From positions 7,294,713 to 7,354,712 of the forward strand of contig NC_045142.1 in NCBI RefSeq assembly GCF_008831285.2: a stretch of DNA of 60,000 nucleotides, written 5' to 3'. Numbering within the stretch: the stretch's first letter is position 1; each line of letters begins with the position of its first letter. Below, piece by piece: positions 36,045 through 46,411 of the stretch. The DNA comes from Nymphaea colorata (lineage: Eukaryota > Streptophyta > Magnoliopsida > Nymphaeales > Nymphaeaceae). A program made the position numbers and the translations under genes. The notes beneath the pieces are model-generated. The model searched no databases, was not told the DNA's origin, and worked only from the letters and a program-made list of their open reading frames with translations.

Positions 36045-36322
36045 TGTTAAGAAAGCGATAAATGCAGATCAAGAAGATCTGCCCCTTCCTAAAATATCGA
36101 GTGATGATGATTGTAATCCTCCTCCTAAGATTGTGGAATATAATCAAGATCCTAAAATTGTGGATTTAGATGGTCATGGCCATTCAATAAATAAAGAAAC
36201 TTCTCCCTCTCACTGTGTGTGAGAGATTGAGAGAGAAAACTTCAGCGTGGACATATGCCAACTCACTAGCTAAACCACATTAAAATTTCCTGCTTTCTCT
36301 TCTTCTTCCTTTACTTTTTACA
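36045..36322 (+). repeat. 3' LTR of the copia element
   Basis: 278 bp, starting TGTTAAGAAAGCG and ending CTTTTTACA. It contains a 27-bp block bounded by near-repeats (cctaagattgtgga / cctaaaattgtgga) that the 5' LTR lacks, so the 5' LTR may have lost it by slippage. Confidence 0.95.
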
Positions 36323-37133
36323 ATCTTGCACAGACACAACAACTGTACTTGCAAGGATGCAAGATGCATCGAATGCAAAGAAGTACCAGTTGATGAAAAG
36401 TTGTTGCCTCTCGGTCCCTGAACTGGTTAGCACCAAATATTACCACTGTGTATCGGGTGCCTGCAATGCCTATGCCAACTAGAATCAGCGCAGCACAGAG
36501 ACTGTGTATTGGAATTGTGATGGAGGTTCACATGGGTTGATGGTGTGCAAGCTGGTGGCACAAGCGACGGCATGATTGCTGTTAGAGTTAATGGAATAAG
36601 GCTATGTTACATTCAAAGACACCAATCAGCACTATCTTTTGAAGATGAAGAAAACCACAATGTATGTTCTTGCGCATATTTAGTTCATGCAACCAATAGG
36701 TGCATGTTTGCACATTATTCTAATACTGTCTGGATATACAGCACCCTTTCTTTGCCTGATAGCAAAATCAACCCATTTGGTTCATTGTTGAGGCTGAGGC
36801 TGCTGCATACAATGGATTGTTGAACTCTAGACCTTCTTCATCTTCAAGGTTTGAATCCAACTCACCTAGTAAGGCATGCAGTGCTTTTTCAGCTAGGGAG
36901 TTTGTTCTTGTGAAATTGACCATGTGAAATTGTGTTCTTAATAGAGTTGGGCCTGGGATCTCAGTTTCCTGATGGGGTAAATTTTGAACAATAAATGGGA
37001 TCTGAAGACCTGAAACTTATGTAATTTTACGTTTAGTTTGATCAAGCCATATGCTCAAAGAGGTTCTTAGATGATTTTGATTAGTAAACACACTTCATAA
37101 TCTTCTACAATGGCCACCTCAGGTGGTGAGCAG

Positions 37134-37397
37134 TTTTATAAGCAACGAAGGTAAAGGGTGTCAAGTTAATGACCCTGGACTTGTCATTCTATTGCTTGCG
37201 GTGCTTTTCCATGGAATTGTTCCAGCAAGGCTTGATAGCCAAGGTTCAATTTCATTTAGAGAAAGAGGTTTGTAAGCAAGGAATGAAAAGGGTGTCAAGT
37301 TGAAGACTCTGGATCAAAGTCTCAGCTCTACCATTCTATTGCTTGTGCTTTTCCGTGGTATCATTCTTACAAGGCTTGATAGTCAAGGTTCAACTTC

Positions 37398-37401
<4 letters not shown>
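37134..37401. repeat. Imperfect tandem duplication, ~130-bp unit
   Basis: Two units share 'aagggtgtcaagtt', 'cattctattgcttg' and 'aaggcttgatag.caaggttc'. The second runs into a long (TA)n tract. No coding sequence is evident. Confidence 0.8.
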
Positions 37402-37479
<78 letters not shown>

Positions 37480-37500
37480 AGAGAGAGAGAGAGAGGGAGG
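37399..37500. repeat. Compound (TA)n(GA)n microsatellite
   Basis: About 78 bases of TA pass into GAGAGA/GGGAGG. The ORF across it is a repeat translation. Confidence 0.97.
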
Positions 37501-38270
37501 GAGGAAAAAACCCTCATACTCTTTGTTCCAGAATTAGGTTAACAGATTTCAAAACCCCACAAATTGAAGGAAAGGCTACATCTTCTCTCTTATGCAAGTT
37601 GGTGATAAGCATGCCCTTACTAGAATTAGCTGAAAGGATGAACCTCAAATATTAGTAAGTTCTTAGAGTGTGAGAACTTACCCAGGTGAACAAAATCTTC
37701 GTCAACCAAGGGCGACAATATCGGCAATGCAAATCAAGTGATTTGACAAAATCGATTTTCTTCTAGGTATGGCACAATCACCATCTATGTTGGATATTTT
37801 TGTTATCAAATATCAACCTCCTCCCACTTGGGCTTTAGGGACATAGTTTAGCTGGTTAGATCGAATCAACCTGCAGTGTAAGTCCACAGTTTTGCAATTG
37901 ATTCCAATGGGCACTATGTTTCTGGGCCAGATAGAGCAGAATGCAGCACTAAGTTAACAGTGCACCATTTGACCTTCAAGCCCTGATACAAGGCAGAACC
38001 TTAAAGGCCTGAAGCCTGAAGATAACCTTGGGGTTGTGGTGTTCAGTTTTACAAACCAAGCCCACCCACCCACCAAAAAAAAATCCACTTGATAGTCTTA
38101 ATCGATAATCTAGCAAGGTGAACAAACTATTTATGGGCTGACGGCGACAACTTGGCAGCACAAATCCAATGATAGGACAAAATAGACATCTTGAATATAT
38201 ATATTTGTATTTAGCCCTATAAAAATTTTCAAAAGCCTCTAAATTTTGAAAAGTTTCAGGAACTATTAGT

Positions 38271-38406
38271 GGTCGTTTAGCAACAGTAACACATACACTA
38301 TTATTGTTCCATAAATCTACCTAAAAATTGGGATGGATTTATCAGACATTTGCATAAGTACTTCATGAATCTACTTAATTTTTTGTTACTGTTGTCAAAC
38401 AGTCAT
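38271..38406. mobile_element. Small TIR element (MITE-like)
   Basis: The ends are inverted: 'ggtcgtttagcaacagtaac' at the left and 'gttactgttgtcaaac' at the right. About 135 bp and non-coding. Target duplication is unclear. Confidence 0.5.
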
Positions 38407-40427
38407 GTGCAAAAAAAATCTCAATACCAACTATGTTAATAGTCTATTGGTATTTGCGCACGCCTTATGTAAAAGTAAAACCTACCAATGTGGTCACGTA
38501 GAGCCCATTCTGAGAAAGCTTAAATCAGTGGTTTAAAGTGGGTTGATATGACTTCAGCTAAATAGAATAGCTTTGCGAAACTTGGGTCAGTGTCCCATGA
38601 TCAATTAAAATTTTGTTAATTAAACGCTCATGTTTCAGTGAAAAAACAAAAATTCTGACTTTGCCGATGACGATAAGGTATGAGCAGCAGTGAAAAATAT
38701 CGTCATCAGCAGCAGTGAAGAAAGATGAAAACGATTTTACATTGGCATTGAAGAATCTCGCCGTTTACTTTTTTGTTAACATTCAATGTTTCAACAAGTG
38801 GCGTTTGCCTTTATGTTAGCATTGAATGATTCAAAGAGTTGCGTGACGTAGGTTCATGAGGGGGTGCCAATGTATGGCAGAACCTCAACTAAGCTGCCCA
38901 GTATCGAATGGCCCCGATCACAAGGCGACCTAAATTTGCAGGGTCACTCATTGATATATATATATATATATATATATAAAGACCACTAGGTGAGGGATGA
39001 AAACCAGGTCACTCAAAAATATTGAAATACCTTTTTGTATAATCTAACTAGATAGACTAAGAACGTTTTCATGAGAATTATATATTAAGTTAGTCATTTT
39101 TTTAACATGTTCCAATAACAATAAAAAAAAATGCATGGCTCTTATGACTTCAAGCTTTTAATAAGACAAAAGTAAAAAATTTCCTTAAAAACAACTTGAA
39201 CAAAAACATATTATTTGTTGGGTCAGTGTTTATAACGCATTAAAATGTTCGCATGTTCAAATTTTTTACAAGGATTGAAGAGGTATGGTTTTTTGACTTG
39301 TGTGGTACGAATATATATATATATATATATAGTCCAGTTATTTAATTAGGATCATTCATTGGATACAGATAAATGGCTAAAGCTATCATTTACTCATCAT
39401 GTAACAATTATATATATAATTGTTACAAGACTATAAATTCTTGATAGTACTGATGTAATGACTTTTTTCATTGTTTTTCAAATTTTTGCAAAATTCAATT
39501 GTCCTACATATATTATATTATATAAGAAAAGTCAATGTTGCCAAATGTAAGATAACTTTGGGGTAGGTAAAATTTAAAAACTTTGTAGTTGAAAAGACTA
39601 TAAATCATTGTTAAAGCCATCATTGTTAAGTATAAACCATAGCTAATGCCGATGTAATAACTGTTTTTTAGTGATGAGTTTTTAACCATCCAAAGATGTG
39701 GCAAGCTTGCACCATCATATATGTTAAAAAACAATCATCAGATGTCTTCTTGTTTGTTGCGTAGACATGATCCCACCAAAACTTAACAACGTATAAATAT
39801 GAGATGCACAAGCACTTTGTGATTATTGAGATGACTTCTTTGACAACGAATTTTTTCTAACTTATAACATCAGAATATCAAAATATTCATAATGTGCGCG
39901 CTCCAACAAAGCAATGAACATGTGGATTCACTTCTCTCATTTTGGCTGCCTTTTTCTTTCCCTTCTTTTGGAGGGATACATCAAAACTAATTGCGTGATT
40001 CCATCATTAATCATATAATATTTATATTCACTTAGTATATCACTTTGTTCGATATTATACCATATGGTGCTTTACAAGTTCTCTTGATAAGCCACACTGT
40101 GTACAGATTATTTAATCTGATTTAACTAGAAAATCATATTTACAAGCATTTTCAGCAAAACTAATTGCATGATACGAAAAAAATCTCTCTACCAATTTTA
40201 AGGCATGCAGATATGGGTTCTATGAATGTGAAATTTTCGGTTTTTTTTGAAATTTTCATCAATGCAATGGAAATTTGACAGCACACGTGTAAAATGTGGT
40301 TAGAAACCTTTAAGTCGATTCTTATATATCCTAAAAATAGATAAATGTTTGAGTAGTTTTGAATTTGATAAAAATCTTATGTCAGTTTCCATCGTCACTT
40401 ATACATTTAAAAATATACATCCTTACA

Positions 40428-40471
<44 letters not shown>

Positions 40472-40796
40472 GATTCATTGATGAGCAGTTGAGAGAAAAA
40501 TAATGTAAAAAACGTATAAATTAATATTAATATTTGATGATGATGGATCAACAACCCTTATAAACGATTTGGGTGATTTTAAATAACTAGAATTAAGCCC
40601 TCCCTCTACGCACATCACATGCCACCAGTAGCATCAAGAAGAGGCAGCAATCTTTTTCTTTTTTCCTTTTTTCTTTAGGTAATTTTGATACATATGACCG
40701 TAAAATTTTCAAGAAAAAATTATCGGGGAAAAAGTTGAATTTTTTGGTAGGGAATATTTTTTTTTAAATTCAATAAAAAATACAAGATAAAATTCA

Positions 40797-40864
40797 CTGT
40801 GTTTGACAAAGCAGGAGAAAACCATACAAACTGTGTTTGACAAAGCAGGAGAAAACCATACAAA
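40797..40864. repeat. Perfect 34-bp tandem duplication
   Basis: The unit beginning 'ctgtgtttgacaaagcagg' occurs twice back to back with no difference by eye. Confidence 0.9.
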
Positions 40865-41591
40865 CGAGGTAAAATTTTCACGATGCACAGTTTTTTTTAC
40901 CTCAAAAACAATAGCCATCCGATAAAACGTGTGTCATATATATATATATATATACATATATATACGATGTACCGATAGAACTATCATTAACTACCTGATA
41001 CATGGTCATAGGCACATAATCAAATGAGAAAACAATTCCTCACCTACCTTTCACCTCACCAAGAAACTGTGTTTGGTAAAAAGAAGCACAAACGAAGAGA
41101 TAAAGCCAAAAAGAACCATGTGAAGACAGCGGATGCCACACGGAGCTAGGCAACAGCCAAAAAGAGACTTCTCCTCCACCGTCCATCACAAAGATGGATG
41201 GCCCTTCAATAACGTCCAAACCCAACCTTGCCGACTTACCGCACTAGTAGGGTGAAAAAGCGACGGCCACCCAAACCGCCATTAACCAACCGACCATAAC
41301 ATTCCGTCCACCGGAATATTCTTCCCAGATGAAGATTAAAGGCCTTTACCAGAAAAAGCTGGAGCCCAAGGAGTGGGATCCGAATTGTGAGCCAGGAGAC
41401 CAGGCAACCTAACTTGACCCGATTTGAGGAAAGGGAAAAGGAATTTGAAGGAGGATGGAAAATGGGGTCGGAGGAGGGGAAAACGAGGACGGGTCCCAAT
41501 GTTAGGTGGGCGGCCGCAATCTGGGTTCCGGTGGCCGGAAACCGCCAGGTGTAAGAAGGCGGTGGTTTAGGGAGGGAGCGGGTTTTGTTCG

Positions 41592-41598
41592 TATAAAA
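41592..41598 (+). promoter_or_regulatory. TATA box of the NF-YB gene
   Basis: TATAAAA within 'gttcgtataaaaaggg', about 175 bp before the proposed 5'UTR splice donor (41768). Transcription would be expected to start near 41620-41630. A CCAAT pentamer lies at 41496-41500, about 95 bp upstream. Assignment rests on position and match only. Confidence 0.6.
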
Positions 41599-41767
41599 AG
41601 GGAGAATGGACGGTGAAGATAGGGAGACCTCCACGCCTGGCTTTCATCCGAGCGTTTGCTGGCCTTGCTTCCTCTCCAGCGTCGGATCTGGTGGTGGGAA
41701 TCGCTATCCGCCAATTAGCAAGAACCCCTCAAAAACCCCCCACGCCCTCGCTTGAAGGATTCCTCGA

Positions 41768-42142
41768 GTGAGTTTCCGCCTTCGTTTCTCTCTCTCGTCT
41801 TGCTCTCCTACCAACATCATAGTTTCTGTCCCCTCTTCTTCTCCTCCATCCTGCTTTCCCTTTATTTATCTTACTCCTTCCTTCTTCGGTGTGGTCTTGT
41901 TTTCTTTCTCTCTGATCTTTATCTTTCTCTGTCTTGTTTAGACTATGGAGTTAGTTTTTGCCTTTAGTCGTCTTTCTTCTTCTTTATCTTCTTCGTCATC
42001 TTCTTCCAGCGGTTTCTGGGTTGCTAGGGTTTGGTGGTTTTGTTTCTTTCGAGAGGACGGATGGTTGTGAAGAACAAGATGTTGCGGTGTCGCGTTTTCT
42101 CATGGTTGTTTTTGGAATTGGTTGATTTTGGTACATTTTTAG
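41768..42142 (+). other. Probable 5'UTR intron of NF-YB
   Basis: Donor GTGAGT at 41768 and acceptor 'acatttttag' ending at 42142, six bases before the ATG at 42149. The interior is T-rich, as plant introns are. No better promoter or start lies closer to the ATG. Confidence 0.65.
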
Positions 42143-42148
42143 GTTTTC

Positions 42149-45100
42149 ATGGCGGATGCTGCGGCTAGCCCAGGCAGCCAGGAAAGCCCCCATTCAGGCG
42201 ACCAGAGCCCGCGGTCGAACGTTCGGGAGCAGGACCGGTTCCTGCCCATCGCCAATATCAGCCGGATCATGAAGAAGGCGCTTCCAGCGAACGGGAAGAT
42301 AGCCAAGGATGCGAAGGAAACCGTCCAGGAATGCGTCTCGGAGTTCATCAGCTTCATCACAAGCGAGTATGCGCTTCTTTTCAGGCTTATTGTGGTTGAA
42401 TTAGTTCTGGTGTTGGTGCGAATTGATGGGATCTGTTGGATATTCTTCAGGAATTGTTGTTTCTTTGTGTGCGTGTGTGCGGTCGATTTATTTGTTTCCG
42501 TTTGGGGTTGTCTGTAGAGCGAGCGATAAATGCCAGAGGGAGAAGAGGAAGACGATAAATGGAGATGATTTACTGTGGGCTATGGGGACTTTGGGTTTTG
42601 AAGATTACATTGATCCTCTTAAGGTGTACTTAAACATGTACAGAGAGGTAATTTATTTTGGTAGCTTTCGATGCTAAATGCAGAAGCTGATATTTGTTTA
42701 GAGGTTGAACTGATGCTTCTTTCATTCTTTTCTTCTCTTTTGTTGGCTTTGCTTGGCGATTGCTCTGATCGTCGACGTTCTACAGATGGAGGTACCTAGC
42801 TTGATTTTGTTAAAGAATTTCAGTGGCTTCTATTGATTAATATATATGCTTCTTGGCTGCTTGTAGCTATTCGGCCATGGTTTGGCTTGATGCGCAGGGC
42901 ATTTAGATTTGTACTACATAGCACCTTCTTAAGAAGTGGCAGAACCGCAAAATTTCTTGGGAACTTTTTCTTTTTCGTTTTCCCCGTTGTTGTGGGAGTG
43001 GCTTACCTTATTTTCTTGCTCTGATTTGAGGGAGGTCAATTTCTTATGTTCCTTTTTGTTTCTGATGCTGTTGGTTGCTGGTGGATTTTCCCAAAAAAAA
43101 AAAAAAAATCTTTGAGAAATTTATGTCAAGTGATATATTTTTTCTGTGTCAACTTAAATGCATTGGATATTTGTACCTCTGGGCAAGAAGATTTCCTTGA
43201 ATATTTGTTGTGCTCAGCCATGTTTCACGTTTTGAAATGAAACTGTTAAGTTAGCCCGAGCTCATTAATCTTGTACATTATGTATATGTATACTTTTGTA
43301 ACTTGTCTTCCCATTTTGGATCCACATTGCGTCAGGGTGATAGTAAAGGTTCGAAAGGTGGAGATGTCAGCAAAAAAGATGGTTCGGGATATCCACCAGG
43401 CTCTGGTGCCCCGGTAAAATATTTTCCTTCACTGTTCGTTTTATCTGTGACTCTGTTCTTCCAGCCATTCTAGCATCTGTGTGTACTCCAAGGTTTCATC
43501 TGTTTCTTTTATGGGTTTGTGCTGTAATCTTATCAGGGGATGGCTCATCAAGGTGCATACAATCAAGGGATGAGTTATATGCAGCCACAGGTACTTACAG
43601 CCAGGCATTCTGTGTGCTAATTGAAATTTTGTATAGCCCATCTCCAAGGAATGCTATTTATGATAATTGTCCATTTTGCTGGATATGTCTTCTACATTCG
43701 ATTCGCTTTCATTTAGGAAAATGTGCATGTTTGTGACTATTTGATATAAAGATTTCTGAGGTACAACTCTTTGATATTCCAGAATACAATAGACATGTGA
43801 TTGTTGTACATTAGATCATTTATATAAATTATAAGCCAAAATGAGGTCATATTTCCGTCCTCATGTCAAGCTGATGATATCTCTAGTTAGTTATGTGCCC
43901 TGTGGTTCGGGCCTTCAATTGCCTTGAATATGAAGCATCCAATGTCTTGAACATGAGAACTTCTGAACTCTTTTGACTTTTGAGTGTCTTGGACATTGAG
44001 TGCCTACCTGGAAGATTCTTATATTCATGGAATTTATGAATAATAAAGTTCAGTGAAGTTGTATGTACATTTTTTATTTGATTTGGGACTAGGAGTTTCA
44101 CTTTTACTTTTCTGTCTTCTACAAGTTAACTAATAAAGTTTATGGTCTTAAGTTAGTAACTTAGTATTAATATGATGAAAAAATTAGCTAGGAGTAAGGC
44201 TTCTGAAATTATAATGGAGGCATCTGTCATGGGTATGGTTTATGGGAGAATTGAAATTTGATCTCTTTTCTTATAACATATGCTGCTTGGTAAGTTATAT
44301 CAATGTCCTGTGTAATTATAATTAATTTATAATATCACAGGACATTACTAATAGTTGAAATCAGTTCTGGTGTTTTTAGATGACGTGCAATTTTGAAGGA
44401 AATATTATTTAGACCTGACGCATGGATGTCATATGTGACGTTTCAATATTTTTACTGCGTTAAATATATTGCTACCATGTTTTTTCCATGAAAATATGTA
44501 CACCCTTATGCAAGTTTGTTCTCCCTTTTCTCTAGCCTCTCTTTTGCATCTTGATCTCTTATAACAGTGTCTACTGTCCAATCAGCAAAGTACCGATGCT
44601 TTCCAAGTTCCAATAAATGTCGATCTTGCTGCTTGGAGCCTATTTTGTTAAGGCGTCACCTAGGCGACGCCTAGGCATGGACTAGGTGCCAGTCCACACC
44701 TGTCACCTAAATCCATCACTTAGGCGATGGGTGTGGTACTGGTGCCTCGGCTGGAATAGGTGCCAGCATGCCTAGTCCATGGGAAGGTATATGCCTGTGA
44801 TTTTATAAAATATAGTATGTACAATCTGTTATGATGTATAACATATGTACAATCTGAAATAATATATATTCACGTATTGTATGTTAATGTGTTATATATG
44901 TATATTAGTACAATCTGAAGCAATTTTTTAAGTGGTTCCATCTGCAGTTGAATTTGTTTTAATGTATACTATATGTACTGATTTGATACGATTTTTGTTT
45001 GAAATGATTCAAATTAAATGGTCTGTAAGATCTATAGCTGAAATAGTCTATAAGAAATGCAATCATTGTGTTCAGTATGTAAACAAGAATGATGTGTCTT

Positions 45101-45620
45101 CTTTTGTGTATCAAACTAAGGCATCAGCTAGAACAGAAAAGCACAGTTTCCAGTATGTAAACAAGCTGGAAATGTACTGTTAATCTGTCATGTCAACAAG
45201 AACAGAACAGTTTTTCATGTTTTACTTTTTGGCTTTACTTACAAAGTGTAACCATTCGATTAAAACAGAACAGAATAGTTTTTCAAGTTTTACTTGGAAT
45301 AGAAGCTTACAGTTCAGTCAGTAAGTACATAATTTTATTATTTTTATTATGTAATAGTTACTATAACTAAAAAAAACAAAAAAAAAAGTCACCTTTTTTG
45401 CCTAGGCGCTGCCTGGTGCCCAGGTAGTGCCTGGGCATCTTGATAACATAGCTTGGAGCTGACTAATAGATCAGCCAAACAAGAGTTTTGTTTTAAGATT
45501 TTTCTGATGTTGTTTGAAAAAGTTGAATTGAATTCAACTAGTTATTTTAGCTTTTACCCAAATATTTATTCTCCTATTCCCTAATGTTAGTGACGTACTG
45601 AATCTACTGATTTAACACAC

Positions 45621-45660
<40 letters not shown>

Positions 45661-46364
45661 GCATGTTCTTTTGTGTGTGTGTGTGTGTGTTTTTGTGTAT
45701 ATTAGAGTCATCTGGCCATCCATCCATCCCGATGTCTCACACATGTAGGATGCATTAAACCAGTACCATCTTTCAGGACCAGTTTATCATACCTTATCTT
45801 TTAATGGTTTGTTTTTTATAAAATAATTACATAAACATGTAAATTGGCTTAAAGTTCATGTTATTTGGACATGTAAAATGAGTTTTAGAGCAAAAAATTC
45901 TAACCGCTGATTTTAATGTCTTATCTATACAGTTAAAAAGTATCATCCTTTGTTATAGATTCATGATATTTTTGTAGATTCATAATGTTTTGAGTGAGCC
46001 TCAAAACCAAAGGTGGTGGTAAAACAAGGCCCAAAATGGGACTGTTATCTATAAAAAAGGATACTAGTTTTTGAACTGTATAAATAAGATCTTCAAATCA
46101 ACGGTATGAATTTTTTGCTCTAAAAACTCAATTTACATGTCCAAATAACATGGGGAATTCAATGCTGCCATGTACTGGGATGTTGTCGAATGGTTAAAAT
46201 ATTAAAGATTTGTTGTTAAAGAACAGTTACTAAGTTAGTATTAACAATGGTTTAGGGTGTAGTGACGGTTTATGGTGGTTTTAATGACGATTTGTGGTCT
46301 TCTTAACGATGAATTTTTAAATTTTAGTCATCCGGCAACTATCGGGCACGATTCAGCATTGATT

Positions 46365-46411
<47 letters not shown>

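Larger units (their letters stand above)
30703..36322 (+). mobile_element. Ty1/copia LTR retrotransposon, decayed
   Basis: The element is about 5.6 kb. It has TG...CA LTRs at both ends, a tRNA-Met type primer site, a purine-rich tract before the 3' LTR, and domains in copia order (gag, protease, integrase, reverse transcriptase, RNase H). The RT/RNase H style suggests the Ale/Retrofit group, tentatively. It lies on the opposite strand to the NPF pseudogene it interrupts. Flanking 5-mers (ACCTA and ATCTT) do not match well, so a target duplication is not evident. Stops and frameshifts show it is not autonomous. Confidence 0.95.
28868..36602 (-). pseudogene. NPF transporter pseudogene split by a copia element
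   Basis: This is a dead relative of the NPF gene at 10677-17766. The exon-4 equivalent (about 28868-29712) keeps KAALLTED, AKPWRLCT and SLYYEGFP-SLKGTS. It has an in-frame TAG at 29622-29624 just after WRLCTTQ, a frameshift near 29330, and lacks about 17 residues between PMSAFW and SLYYEGFP. The exon-3 equivalent is in two pieces, 30459-30702 (with NVRPQGSPF) and 36323-36602 (with GANQF and YFF in different frames); the copia retrotransposon separates them. The exon 4/3 splice sites are still recognisable. Exons 1 and 2 were not found. The open fragments are not likely to encode a working transporter. Confidence 0.88.
37501..41490. other. AT-rich spacer between the NPF pseudogene and NF-YB
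   Basis: No gene is supported. It holds (TA)n runs at about 38956-38979, 39311-39331, 40434-40468 and 40938-40952, a perfect 26-bp palindrome at 39401-39426, a small TIR element near 38271-38406, and a perfect 34-bp tandem duplication at 40797-40864. Base composition becomes more GC-rich from about 41100 toward the NF-YB promoter. Confidence 0.55.

Noticed and set aside
41236-41714. Minus ORFs in the NF-YB promoter
   Set aside because: No recognisable domain; they arise from the GC-rich promoter and 5'UTR.
41606-41758. Upstream ORF of about 50 codons before NF-YB
   Set aside because: Its ATG is only 8 bp after the TATA box, upstream of the expected transcription start, so it is unlikely to be in the mRNA.
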